NCBI GenBank assembly: GCA_002383485.1
Contig: DFYY01000053.1
Span: 85,617 to 149,616, forward strand
DNA from: Bacteroidales bacterium UBA4070
GTDB taxonomy: Bacteria > Bacteroidota > Bacteroidia > Bacteroidales > VadinHA17
DNA: 64,000 bases
Direction of reading: 5' to 3'
Positions 17,216 to 26,146 of this stretch are shown piece after piece (positions within the stretch are counted from its first letter, which is position 1; each line of letters starts with the position of its first letter). The notes under the pieces were generated by a model. That model was given only the letters and a program-made list of their open reading frames with translations. It searched no databases and was not told the DNA's origin. Position numbers and translations under genes: made by a program.

Positions 17216-17892
17216 TTACTGCTATAATCAGTTCATATAATGAGGGAAAGACAATCAGCGATGTTCTACACTCTATCTATGAAAGTAGCCTTTTTGACGA
17301 AATTATTGTTGTCAATGATGGTTCAACTGATAACACTAAAGAAACTATTTCTGATTGTAAAAAAACATTAAATGTGATTGACATACACCTGCCGGAGAAT
17401 AAGGGAAAAGGGTTTGCTATGGCAATGGGTATTGAACAGGCAAGTAATGAAATTATTGTTTTTTGCGATGCTGATTTATCCAATTTACGAAGTGAACATT
17501 TTCTGCAATTAATAAAACCAATTATTGAAAATGAGGCAGAAATGGTATTAGGACAGCCAACTGAAACCTTAATAAACTATCGCATAAATCCTTTTAAAAT
17601 ATTAACAGGTCAACGGGCAGTTCTTAAAAATGATATACTGCCTATAGTGGAAGAAATGAAAAAATCAAAATTTGGTGTAGAGACCTTAATCAATCTTTAC
17701 TATGAGTCTCAGGAGAAGAGAGTGAAATATGTTAAGTTGAAAGGATTAAAACATCCAACAAAATTTGATAAAACAAATCAATCACGGGCAATAAGAGAAT
17801 TTATGTTTGAAGGACTGCAAATTGCATTTATAGTGTTCAATAATATTAATTTAATCTTTAAAATCATCAATAATAGATTCAATAATTTTTAA
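17209..17892 (+). CDS. Glycosyltransferase family 2 protein
   Basis: A 227-residue GT-A glycosyltransferase. The N-terminus has the nucleotide-sugar fold (ITAIISSYNEGKTISDVL), VNDGSTDNT at ~42-50, and the metal-binding DxD-like FCDADLS near 89. The overall layout resembles dolichyl/polyprenyl-phosphate sugar transferases, but without the C-terminal membrane helices; only a short hydrophobic tail (~205-220) may touch the membrane. It probably adds a sugar to a lipid or polyprenyl carrier. The seven-base overlap with the patatin gene and three-base gap to the outer-membrane gene place it inside the same operon, so the exported molecule may be a glycolipid. Confidence 0.88.
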   Translation: MLITAIISSYNEGKTISDVLHSIYESSLFDEIIVVNDGSTDNTKETISDCKKTLNVIDIHLPENKGKGFAMAMGIEQASNEIIVFCDADLSNLRSEHFLQLIKPIIENEAEMVLGQPTETLINYRINPFKILTGQRAVLKNDILPIVEEMKKSKFGVETLINLYYESQEKRVKYVKLKGLKHPTKFDKTNQSRAIREFMFEGLQIAFIVFNNINLIFKIINNRFNNF

Positions 17893-17895
17893 CGT

Positions 17896-19302
17896 ATGAA
17901 GCGAATAATTTTATTTTCAATAATGATTGTGCTAATGGTGACTGTCAGTCAAGTTAAAGCACAAGAGAATGGTGTTACGACACAAGAGCAGGATGAAAGC
18001 AGACTGAAAATATCAGGTGAATTACTAACTGATGAACGATTCCTGCTCAATGATAAAAAAGATTGGGCATGGAATGAGAATCGTCTTACTGTGAATTTAG
18101 ATAAAAAAATCACCAATAGTTCAAAATTTTATAGTGAGGTATGGTTACGAAATATAGGGTTACCAAATATTACTTCATCTGGTGATTTATACAACAAAGG
18201 TATTGTTGACCCACATAATTTTGAAATTAGGGAAGCATATGTTCAATTGTTTGGATTCCTTACCAAAAATTTGGATGTAAAAATTGGTCGCCAGCGAATT
18301 ACATGGGGTACTGCTGATAAGCTAAATCCGACTGACAATCTTAATCCATATGACCTTGAAGATGTATTGGATTTCGGTCGTCACCGTGGTTCAGATGCTT
18401 TAAGCCTTAATTATTATTTTAACAGTGATTTCTCATTGCAGGGAGTATATATCCCTATTTTCCAACCTGCAAATATGCCCATTGGTGTTTTTGCAAACGC
18501 ACTGACACCTGATTTGGAATTACCACAAGGCATGGTTTTAAATGAATTTTCAGATACTTTACTTATGCCAGGATATAGCTTAGGTGCAAGTTCAACTGCA
18601 GGTTTAAAGTTTAAAGGTTTTGCAAAAGGAGTTGATTTTTCCATGAGCTATGTTTGGGGATACGATGGATTACCATTCGCAACGAGAAACACTTTTATCC
18701 CTGTTGATGCAATGGGAGGTACAAATATAAACTCTCAACTTTCATTTTCAAGAACCCATATTTTTGGAGTTGATTTGTCAACAAGCATTGTCGGCATTGG
18801 ATTTTGGGCAGAAGCTGCTGCATTTCTTCCTGAGAATGATGTGATAATGACTAATGATTTATCTGCATTTTATCCGATGTCGCCTGTCCCTGTAACCAAG
18901 GATTCCCTGCTCTTAGACTCTTCAAAACCTTATATAAAATTTATAATAGGCGGAGATTATAATTTCGCTGATGGTTCTTATATTAATTTACAGTATATGC
19001 ATGGATTTATTAACGAAAGAGGTAAGGGAAACCTGAATGACTATTTCTTTTTAAGATATGAAAAGAAATTTTTCAATGAAAAGCTAAAAATTGCGCCCAT
19101 CGGTGGAGGTTTCATTGTTTCTGACTGGAACAAAATAAAAGATAATTATGCTATTGTTTACATACCCGAAATTGCTTGCAAAGCTACTGATAATGCTGAA
19201 ATAGCCTTATCTGCCGCAATTTTTAACGGTAAAGGAGACAATTTATTCGGAAAACTGAACGACTATGATATGCTAATGTTTAAACTCAAATATAGTTTCT
19301 AA
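17896..19302 (+). CDS. Outer-membrane beta-barrel protein, DUF1302-like
   Basis: A 468-residue protein with a signal peptide ending at VKAQ (~22) and a predicted barrel of many strands closing with LMFKLKYSF, a C-terminal aromatic end typical of Bam substrates. The segment IGRQRITWGTADKLNPTDNL followed by NPYDLEDV (~130-158) is characteristic of the DUF1302-like and alginate-export-like barrels. In proteobacteria DUF1302 proteins are often encoded with a LolA/LolB-fold protein and an RND/MMPL transporter, as here. It would form the outer-membrane port or receptor for the lipid carried by the LolA-like protein. It is the last gene of the AT-rich operon. Cargo and direction are inferred. Confidence 0.75.
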   Translation: MKRIILFSIMIVLMVTVSQVKAQENGVTTQEQDESRLKISGELLTDERFLLNDKKDWAWNENRLTVNLDKKITNSSKFYSEVWLRNIGLPNITSSGDLYNKGIVDPHNFEIREAYVQLFGFLTKNLDVKIGRQRITWGTADKLNPTDNLNPYDLEDVLDFGRHRGSDALSLNYYFNSDFSLQGVYIPIFQPANMPIGVFANALTPDLELPQGMVLNEFSDTLLMPGYSLGASSTAGLKFKGFAKGVDFSMSYVWGYDGLPFATRNTFIPVDAMGGTNINSQLSFSRTHIFGVDLSTSIVGIGFWAEAAAFLPENDVIMTNDLSAFYPMSPVPVTKDSLLLDSSKPYIKFIIGGDYNFADGSYINLQYMHGFINERGKGNLNDYFFLRYEKKFFNEKLKIAPIGGGFIVSDWNKIKDNYAIVYIPEIACKATDNAEIALSAAIFNGKGDNLFGKLNDYDMLMFKLKYSF

Positions 19303-19632
19303 ACCCCAACCTGGTTCAGAATTCTATATATATTTAAAAACTCAAAACTTCATAAGTCTCCATTAGTTCCTGTTGGCTTATACTAAGGAATATGAAAGTA
19401 CTACCTATTCTTAGGAAAGTACTACCCATTCCTGTGTGGCGACCGTAACAAGTAATATAATGCTGTATATCAATGCCATATGGATGTTTTGCAGATTGTT
19501 TCTCGATACAATTTAATACCGGTTAAGGTCGCATTTAAAATCAAGTTTGGGTCGGATAATAGCATTATTTAATATATCTTTAATGTATTGATATGCTGTT
19601 TAATATGGTATACATATAAAGTAATACTTTAG
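19303..19632. other. AT-rich intergenic region between convergent operons
   Basis: About 330 bases without a gene. It separates the lipid operon from the convergent defence operon and holds a short direct repeat (19394-19431). No clear rho-independent terminator is visible for either side. The composition change toward the defence operon occurs here, so it could be a junction between two acquired segments. Confidence 0.5.
19394..19431. repeat. Tandem direct repeat GAAAGTACTACC
   Basis: GAAAGTACTACCTATTC at 19394-19410 is repeated with one mismatch as GAAAGTACTACCCATTC at 19415-19431, giving a 21-base period of about two helical turns. Each unit contains the palindrome AGTACT. It may be a protein-binding site or a duplication scar. 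Confidence 0.4.
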
Positions 19633-20349
19633 TTAGTATAACCAATCCTCATGAGCAAGAGGGAATTGGTTTAGTTCCTGTTTGTGATTCCGCCACAGGG
19701 GCATGAATTTATCCATGTACGCAACAAATCGCTCCGTATGGTTGCGTTCCAGAAAGTGAACCATTTCATGTACAATAATATACTCCAGACAATGCTCCGG
19801 CTTTTTTGCCAGTTCAAGGTTTAACCATATTCGTCTGGCTTCCCGGTTGCACGTCCCCCACTTGGTTTTCATTTTTTTCACTTCCCAATCAGCAACTCCA
19901 ACGCCAACCACTTTTTGCCACTTTTCAACCAGTGCGGGTATTCTTTCCTTCAGGTTTTTCCTGTACCAGTTCGTTAGTACATTTTCACGCTGTTCCTGAG
20001 TATAGTCTGGTTTTACGAGAAGTTCGATGTATTTTTTATTTCTTAATGAAACTTTGGAATTCCCGGTGTGATGAACAACATTCAAAATATACCGCTGACC
20101 GTTGAAGTAATGACTCTCTCCCGAAATATACTTTCTTTCCGGCTGTCGCTGCTGGTTCTTGTATTTTGCCTGATTCTTCTTAATCCACGACATTTTTGAA
20201 ATAGCGAACAGCCTGACCGCTTCATCGTCAACATTCAATGGTGTGGCAATCCTGACCCTGCCTTCTGGCGGGTAAACAGCAAGATGCAGGTTCTTGATTC
20301 CTTTTCGAACTACATCAATTGGTATACCGTTTACAACGATTTGATGCAT
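19633..20349 (-). CDS. YgjP-type metallopeptidase (DUF45)
   Basis: A 238-residue protein of the YgjP/SprT-like zinc metallopeptidase family. The catalytic HEMVH is at ~194-198 with the third ligand expected in RNHTERF (~202-208). Upstream is the family's KTKWGTCN block (~161-168). The N-terminal ~110 residues are the usual beta-rich part. Members are frequently encoded at the end of type I restriction loci, as here: the start is one base after hsdR. Its substrate is unknown. Possible roles are proteolytic control of the restriction enzyme or an accessory defence function. It has no signal peptide. Confidence 0.9.
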   Translation of the reverse strand: MHQIVVNGIPIDVVRKGIKNLHLAVYPPEGRVRIATPLNVDDEAVRLFAISKMSWIKKNQAKYKNQQRQPERKYISGESHYFNGQRYILNVVHHTGNSKVSLRNKKYIELLVKPDYTQEQRENVLTNWYRKNLKERIPALVEKWQKVVGVGVADWEVKKMKTKWGTCNREARRIWLNLELAKKPEHCLEYIIVHEMVHFLERNHTERFVAYMDKFMPLWRNHKQELNQFPLAHEDWLY

Positions 20350-20350
20350 T

Positions 20351-23300
20351 TTAATATTCAGGTTGGTTCTTGATGATTTCGAAAATCTGTTTCAGTTTTT
20401 CCTCGTCTTTGATATGTTTCTTAATGGCGAACAAAACCTCTTTCTCTTTTATCCTGTTGCCACGCCAGTCATCTTTTTTTGTATAAATGACCTCATAATC
20501 CAGAACCATAGCGAGCTCTTCATCTTGGTCAAGATTGTCATAAAGTGCCCGTTTGGCTCTTGTATCGAGGGTTTTTGGGTATTTTGTTTCGTTGGGTCGT
20601 TTTATCTGCCTTGTTAATTCCACAATCATCGCCAGATATTCTTCATATTCCAATGCTTCCAGCCGTCTTTGTGCAATCAGTTCATCCAGAAGTTGCGACA
20701 TGTTCTCGTAATATCTCGGATTAATGGGTCGTTCATCGTGGATAACTTTACGCAGGTTGTTTTCAATGGTCTCTGCTACTGCCTGTCTGTTCCTTCGAAC
20801 GCCGGAAGGCAGGTTATTTATTGCACGCTCTCCTCTTTCCACAATTAGTTCAACCAGCGACATATCATCAAAAGCACTGATTACTTTACTCTCATCTGCA
20901 CTGATGTAAGTGTCAATCAGATGACGCATTGCCGGTTCATATGCCTTCAGGTCGATATAATCGGCACTTGCAAGTTTTACCTCGGCTCTGGCTTGTTCGT
21001 AATGACGCACTTCTTTCAGGATACTCTCAGCCTCTGAAGGAGTATATCCTGCTTCTTCCATTTCATTGGCAATTGCTGCATACGCTCTTACAAGATGTGA
21101 TACCTGTTTGTAGAAGGCAAGCCGTTTCTGTTCGTTTCGCTTTATTTCTTCCTTATTCTCAATGTTTTCAGCACAGAAATACCTTATGTAATCAATGGTC
21201 TCCTTGGGCATCTTCACCGGCTCACACAGGGCACGTATACTCTCCAGTGCATTATCCAGCAATTCTTTTGCTTTCATAAGCCTGTCGGAGAGCAATCCGG
21301 CAACATCTTCCTTGTCATAACCCTCAAGTGCACCTGAAGTGTAATCGTGTACTGATGATTCAAGGCTTTTAAACAGGTCTTTATAGTCGATGATGTAACC
21401 ATAGTCCTTATCATCACCATCGAGTCTGTTCACCCTGCATATTGCCTGAAAGAGACCGTGGTCTTGCATTTTCTTGTCGATGTACAGGTAGGTTGCCGAA
21501 GGAGCATCGAATCCTGTAAGCAGTTTATCAACCACTATGAGAAGTTTCAATTGACCCGGTTCGTTTACAAAGGTTTTCTTTGCTTCATCTTCAAACACCT
21601 CTGGTGATTTCCCGTTGAGCATACGCTGGTAAACCTCGTATTTTTTCAGTTTATCGGTGATGCTCTCCTCATCAATACTCTCTCCACGTATATCGTTAAT
21701 GGTGGGAACGTAAGAGGTAACGATGGCGCATTTCTTCAACCCTGAATTCTGGAATAATTCGTAGTACTTACATGCTTCATAAATGCTGCCGGAAACCAGC
21801 ATCGCATTGCCATGACCACTCTCCAGACGGTCTTTGGTTTCCATATCCAGCATAACATCTGCAACGATTTTCTCAAGCCGTGATTGACTGCTCAATATGG
21901 TCTGCATTGTACCCCATTTCTGTTTCAGTTGCATCTTGGCATAATCCGTCAAACCCCTCGTCTTGGCTTCAAACCAGCGGTCGATTTTATCCTGCGAGGT
22001 AATTCTCTGATCAACATCCCTTGCTTCATAGCGCAGGTCAAGTATAACATTATCTTTTACGGCTTCGTCAAATTTGTAGGTATGGATGTAACTTCCAAAT
22101 ATTTCAATGCTTCTCTGCTTGTCCGCTTTCAGCAGTGGCGTACCGGTGAAACCGATGAACATCGCATCTGGAAGGATTTTCTTCATGGCTTTATGCAGTT
22201 CACCGGATTGTGTACGATGGCATTCATCCACATAGACGTAAATATCTCCTTTGGCACTGAAATCACGAGGAAGGTATCGGGATATGTCTTCAATGAACCC
22301 TTCATAGTCGGCTTCCTCTTTGTTGCCGAATTTGTGTATAAGCGAACACATCAGCCAAGGCAGCGAAAGATTAAGTTTCTCAACCAGGTCCCTTCCACTT
22401 GTGGTTCGGTGAATCTGTTCGTCAACACCTTTGAAAACCTTTTCAATTTGCTTGTCCAGTTCATCCCGGTCAGTAATTATCAGCACTCTGGCATCCTGAA
22501 TGTTTTCCCGTATCCACTTGGTCAACCAGACCATAATCATGCTTTTACCGCTTCCCTGTGTATGCCAGATGATACCACCTTCACGTTCTCTTACACGGCT
22601 TTGCAATGCTTTAACTCCGAAATATTGATTGTGACGGCAAATTTTCTTTATTCCTGCATCAAACACTATGAAGTCATGAATAAGTTCCAGAAATCGTTCT
22701 TTGTTGCAAATCTGGAGCAATTGGCGGTCAAGAAAATTCTCCACATCACTTTCTTCCTTCCATTTCAGGTAATACTTCTCCGGGGTGTTGATAACACCAT
22801 ACCTCACACCTTCAGTATCGTTTCCTGCTATGACCAGTTGAACCGTGGCAAAGAATGGCATGATAAACATGCTTTTTTGGTTGTCGAGATTCTGACGTAT
22901 GCCTTCAGAAACTGATACCGTACTCCGTTTTAATTCCAATACTCCAAGAGCAATGCCGTTGACGTAGATTACTATATCAGGACGTTTCCTGTTTTCTCCT
23001 TTGATGGATACCTCTTCAGCAATGGCAAAATGATTATTGTGTGGATTTTCCCAGTCGATTAATCTGACCGTCTGGGTGTTTTCACCGACATCTTCCCTGA
23101 CCTTTGCACCATACCGTAGAATCGTATATACATCCTTGTTGATGCCATACAGGTTTTTGTTCTGAACCCCGGCAACCTTCTTGAGTTCATAAATGGCTTT
23201 TTTAATCAGAGACGGGGTATAACCATTTTCCTGAAGATAATTCGAGAGCAAACCCTCTTCAATATTGCTGTTATCCGGACGGTCATGCCAGTTGCCCAGA

Positions 23301-23386
23301 TATGTATAACCCAAACCATCAGGCTTGGAGAACAGGGCAACGACCCTGTCCTGTGCTATACGTTCTATATCACCAACGGGACTCAT
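20351..23386 (-). CDS. hsdR: Type I restriction endonuclease, HsdR subunit
   Basis: A 1011-residue motor and nuclease subunit. The PD-(D/E)xK nuclease site is RPDIVIYVNG...LELK (Asp137, Glu151, Lys153). The helicase core follows with Walker A TQGSGKSM (~282-289), motif II VDECHRTQ (~388), motif III FTGTP, and a later motor motif AICRVNRL (~640), then a helical C-terminal region for assembly with HsdM/HsdS. It translocates DNA and cleaves unmodified DNA. The start codon overlaps the hsdS stop by four bases (ATGA). All key motifs look intact, so the enzyme should be active. Confidence 0.96.
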   Translation of the reverse strand: MSPVGDIERIAQDRVVALFSKPDGLGYTYLGNWHDRPDNSNIEEGLLSNYLQENGYTPSLIKKAIYELKKVAGVQNKNLYGINKDVYTILRYGAKVREDVGENTQTVRLIDWENPHNNHFAIAEEVSIKGENRKRPDIVIYVNGIALGVLELKRSTVSVSEGIRQNLDNQKSMFIMPFFATVQLVIAGNDTEGVRYGVINTPEKYYLKWKEESDVENFLDRQLLQICNKERFLELIHDFIVFDAGIKKICRHNQYFGVKALQSRVREREGGIIWHTQGSGKSMIMVWLTKWIRENIQDARVLIITDRDELDKQIEKVFKGVDEQIHRTTSGRDLVEKLNLSLPWLMCSLIHKFGNKEEADYEGFIEDISRYLPRDFSAKGDIYVYVDECHRTQSGELHKAMKKILPDAMFIGFTGTPLLKADKQRSIEIFGSYIHTYKFDEAVKDNVILDLRYEARDVDQRITSQDKIDRWFEAKTRGLTDYAKMQLKQKWGTMQTILSSQSRLEKIVADVMLDMETKDRLESGHGNAMLVSGSIYEACKYYELFQNSGLKKCAIVTSYVPTINDIRGESIDEESITDKLKKYEVYQRMLNGKSPEVFEDEAKKTFVNEPGQLKLLIVVDKLLTGFDAPSATYLYIDKKMQDHGLFQAICRVNRLDGDDKDYGYIIDYKDLFKSLESSVHDYTSGALEGYDKEDVAGLLSDRLMKAKELLDNALESIRALCEPVKMPKETIDYIRYFCAENIENKEEIKRNEQKRLAFYKQVSHLVRAYAAIANEMEEAGYTPSEAESILKEVRHYEQARAEVKLASADYIDLKAYEPAMRHLIDTYISADESKVISAFDDMSLVELIVERGERAINNLPSGVRRNRQAVAETIENNLRKVIHDERPINPRYYENMSQLLDELIAQRRLEALEYEEYLAMIVELTRQIKRPNETKYPKTLDTRAKRALYDNLDQDEELAMVLDYEVIYTKKDDWRGNRIKEKEVLFAIKKHIKDEEKLKQIFEIIKNQPEY

Positions 23387-24465
23387 ACCAATCGAATTTT
23401 GCCGGTTAATAATGCTTGCATCATGCCTTGTTTAATTAACCTATACTTATTTATTTGTTTTTCCAAACCAGAAAGTTCTTCGTCAATATCAATCATAATT
23501 TTTGCAATTGCATCTTGTTCAGATACTTCTTGAGGAAAAAGTAATTCTAATGGTTTTAGATGTTCTGTATAAACATGTGGCTGTGCACCACCAGTTTGTA
23601 ATTTAAATATTTGCTGCTGCGCTAATTGAAGAACGAAGAATAAATAATTTATATTAAATGTTCCCTCATCTTCAATTGTGGAGCAATCAGATGCAAAAAT
23701 TGGCTTTTTATGGAATGAAACATATCCAGCATTTGCACCTGACGCACTTATAGTAATGGTATTCTCACCTCTGTTTGGTCTGTTATGAAAATATGATGGT
23801 TTAATTCCACCTGCAATTACAGGGAATTCACCACCAATTGCAGTTTTTTCTGTGATAAGTTGCCCCTTTCTTATATCACAGATATCACTAAGATTAATCT
23901 TTACCCACTTGTTTCTAAACCCAGCCAACCTCATCTTACCCGTCAACAACTCTTGCATCACCCCCTGCTTGATGTTTCGCTTTTTGGCGATGAGTTTTTC
24001 AAGATTTTCAATGAGGGCATCAGTATCGGAAAGGGCGGTGGCAATGGCGGTTTGTTCGGATTTGGTTGGTAAACGGACAGGAAGATTTAAAATTTTGATT
24101 ACCGATAACCCCGGTTGCGCTGAGGATTCAGAATATTGATTTAAATTCATGTCTATCAGAACATGATAAAGCCATTTTATATCGATACTCTTTTGGGGTG
24201 TTACAACTATAGCATGTTCTGAAGCAAAGAACTTATCTGAAACTAATTGAACATTACCACATAATGCTCCTTGTCTCCCGATTAGGGCAAAAGTTCCATT
24301 ATGAGTAAAACCATGAGTAAATCCCCTAAGTCCATTACCGCCATAACATGGATATTTATCTGAAACAGAAATATCTTTTGAAGTAATGGTCATTCCACTC
24401 TTCATGTTTGAAATTTCTGATAGTTTAGTTAATACCCAATCATTTGGTAGGTCATTTATATTCAT
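23383..24465 (-). CDS. hsdS: Type I restriction-modification specificity subunit, HsdS
   Basis: A 360-residue protein with two target-recognition domains (~1-130 and ~185-310), each followed by a conserved helical spacer. The two spacers end in nearly the same sequence, RNIKQGVMQELLTGKMRL (163-180) and RLIKQGMMQALLTGKIRL (342-359). Each domain reads one half of a bipartite DNA target. It would bind HsdM to form the methylase and HsdR for cleavage. The length is a little short of the usual 400 or more residues but the domain order is complete. The AbiE pair lies between this gene and hsdM, which is unusual. The target sequence cannot be predicted. Confidence 0.93.
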   Translation of the reverse strand: MNINDLPNDWVLTKLSEISNMKSGMTITSKDISVSDKYPCYGGNGLRGFTHGFTHNGTFALIGRQGALCGNVQLVSDKFFASEHAIVVTPQKSIDIKWLYHVLIDMNLNQYSESSAQPGLSVIKILNLPVRLPTKSEQTAIATALSDTDALIENLEKLIAKKRNIKQGVMQELLTGKMRLAGFRNKWVKINLSDICDIRKGQLITEKTAIGGEFPVIAGGIKPSYFHNRPNRGENTITISASGANAGYVSFHKKPIFASDCSTIEDEGTFNINYLFFVLQLAQQQIFKLQTGGAQPHVYTEHLKPLELLFPQEVSEQDAIAKIMIDIDEELSGLEKQINKYRLIKQGMMQALLTGKIRLV

Positions 24466-24508
24466 TCAGAGAAATTTATAATACACTATTTTGTTTATTA
24501 ATTCTGGT

Positions 24509-25510
24509 TTAAAGTTCAATCAATTTTGATAAAAGTTCTGGGAATTGCATTACCACACCGTAAATCATATTCTCCTTCATTTCATTGTAATCTGCTTCCC
24601 AATCTGGGAGCACACTCTCCGGTGGTATGAATGTAATCTTATCGGGACTGTGGTTGGCAAAATCAACACCTGAAATCCTGCTGAATTTACTTCGATGTGC
24701 CACTATGGTGTTGTATAAATCCGGATTATTGAGTGCAATACCTGCGTAATCCGTTCGGCTCAGTATTTCAATATCGTATAAGTGTCTGCTCAAACCATCC
24801 ACTCGTCTCTTTCCCGGTGATTTCTGAAACTCTTCGTGTAGCAGGAATATCTTTTCCAGAAAAGTCCGTTCCGGGTTTACAGTAGGAATTGTAATCGGTC
24901 TGTCTGCAAATGGTTGTCCGGAATAATTTTCAGCGACCATGGTCGCAAAGGAGCGGTCAGTAAACGGTTCTTTCAACGAACGGCTGCCTACCTCAACCAA
25001 TACTCCCGGCTTTAAATAGGTGTCTTCTTCAGTTAATTTTGGGTAATACACTTCAATGACCATAGGGTCTTGGTCGTGGTTCGGTACTTCTCTGTACTTA
25101 ATTGTAACGTCTGTAAAACCAACCTCAGCGAACTTCTTTTGAAGTTCGGGAGTAAACGTTTCAGTAAGATATTCATACGATTTTCTCCTCAACCTGCGAA
25201 CATCAGCGTTTTCCAGTTCACCAGAGAATCCAAGATACTCCCTGTCCAATGCCAAATCAATGTCTTCTGAAAATCGTTGAATTAAGTTCCACCCTTTGCT
25301 GAGAGAAGTCCCGCCTTTAAAAACGAGTGACCCGGCACAATCCATATTATAGATGACAGCAAGTGTATGCACCACCCACCAATCCTTTTCCACAGCAAAC
25401 GGAAGCAAACCACGACTCCTACCTGTTTCAGTGAGTATTCTGAGTTTGGTTTCATCCGGAAGTTTTAACCATTCGTTCAAATGTGAAAAGTTGTGCATGG
25501 GTTTCTGCAT
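24509..25510 (-). CDS. AbiEii/AbiGii-family nucleotidyltransferase toxin
   Basis: A 333-residue protein with the nucleotidyltransferase core of the AbiEii family: FKGGTSLSKGWNLIQRFSED (~64-83) followed by IDLALD, where the GG-T/S and DxD residues bind nucleotide and metal. Family members act as type IV toxins or tRNA-modifying (MenT-like) toxins that stop growth upon phage infection. The start is three bases after the antitoxin stop, as expected for an AbiE operon. It lies inside the restriction operon between hsdM and hsdS. All catalytic residues appear to be present. Confidence 0.9.
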   Translation of the reverse strand: MQKPMHNFSHLNEWLKLPDETKLRILTETGRSRGLLPFAVEKDWWVVHTLAVIYNMDCAGSLVFKGGTSLSKGWNLIQRFSEDIDLALDREYLGFSGELENADVRRLRRKSYEYLTETFTPELQKKFAEVGFTDVTIKYREVPNHDQDPMVIEVYYPKLTEEDTYLKPGVLVEVGSRSLKEPFTDRSFATMVAENYSGQPFADRPITIPTVNPERTFLEKIFLLHEEFQKSPGKRRVDGLSRHLYDIEILSRTDYAGIALNNPDLYNTIVAHRSKFSRISGVDFANHSPDKITFIPPESVLPDWEADYNEMKENMIYGVVMQFPELLSKLIEL

Positions 25511-25513
25511 CTT

Positions 25514-26104
25514 TCAGGGTTTTAATAGTTTTCTAATCCATTCGGGTGCTATCTTTAAATCGTGCTGCAGGTGAAACGGTTTCTCCTGTCTCAAAAGTTC
25601 TCTTATTTTGCCCAGTTCCTCTTCGGTTACCTTATCCTTGCCTATGGTTTTCATTGCCTGAATAACCAGTTTGCTTGTATCACCAATGGCAGAAAGGTTT
25701 CTGGCACTTGCACGTTTGAAGGTGATGGTTTGTTTTCCAACCTTAATTTTCCGTGCGGTGCTGTCGGTGTAATACACAACATTCATTGGCACTTGAGTGG
25801 TAAGTCCCAGTTTATAGAGTGCATAACTGCCGGTAGGTACAATCCGTGCTTTATCACGCTTACGGATGGCTTCGGCAATTTCTTCAATGCCAGGCAGGAC
25901 AGTTCCCAGTACTTCATCTTTTCCCGGGCGAACATAGATACCTGTTGCCACACGGTACAATTCTCCCATTTGTACCAACCGGAACAGGGACTTTCCTACT
26001 GTTCCTGCACTACCAAATGCAGAAAAATACTCCGGAAAAAAGAGCGAACCCCTCTTGGCTTTTCTTATTTTCCTAAGTATTTGTTCTTCAATGCTTATTG
26101 TCAT
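25514..26104 (-). CDS. AbiEi-family antitoxin (DUF6088-like)
   Basis: I chose the ATG at 26104 (MTISIEEQILRKIRKAKRGS), giving 196 residues; an in-frame start at 26137 would add eleven residues without family-like character. The N-terminus is a winged-helix DNA-binding region (SLFFPEYFSAFGSAGTVGKS, then LFRLVQMGELYRVATGIYV), followed by the C-terminal antitoxin part with TFKRASARN. Such proteins repress their own promoter and neutralise the nucleotidyltransferase toxin. The gap to the hsdM stop is 42 bases, so it may share the hsdM transcript or have its own promoter there. Confidence 0.85.
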   Translation of the reverse strand: MTISIEEQILRKIRKAKRGSLFFPEYFSAFGSAGTVGKSLFRLVQMGELYRVATGIYVRPGKDEVLGTVLPGIEEIAEAIRKRDKARIVPTGSYALYKLGLTTQVPMNVVYYTDSTARKIKVGKQTITFKRASARNLSAIGDTSKLVIQAMKTIGKDKVTEEELGKIRELLRQEKPFHLQHDLKIAPEWIRKLLKP

Positions 26105-26146
26105 GTTTATTGCAATATATTGCCGTAAATTAAGCAAATATTTTCG

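Noticed and set aside
21884..22915. Long open frame (343 codons) on the plus strand
   Set aside because: It is antisense to hsdR, whose helicase motifs are intact in the opposite strand. The antisense protein has no recognisable features.
25562..26128. Plus-strand open frame of 188 codons
   Set aside because: It is antisense to the AbiEi-family antitoxin gene, which fits its operon with the toxin.
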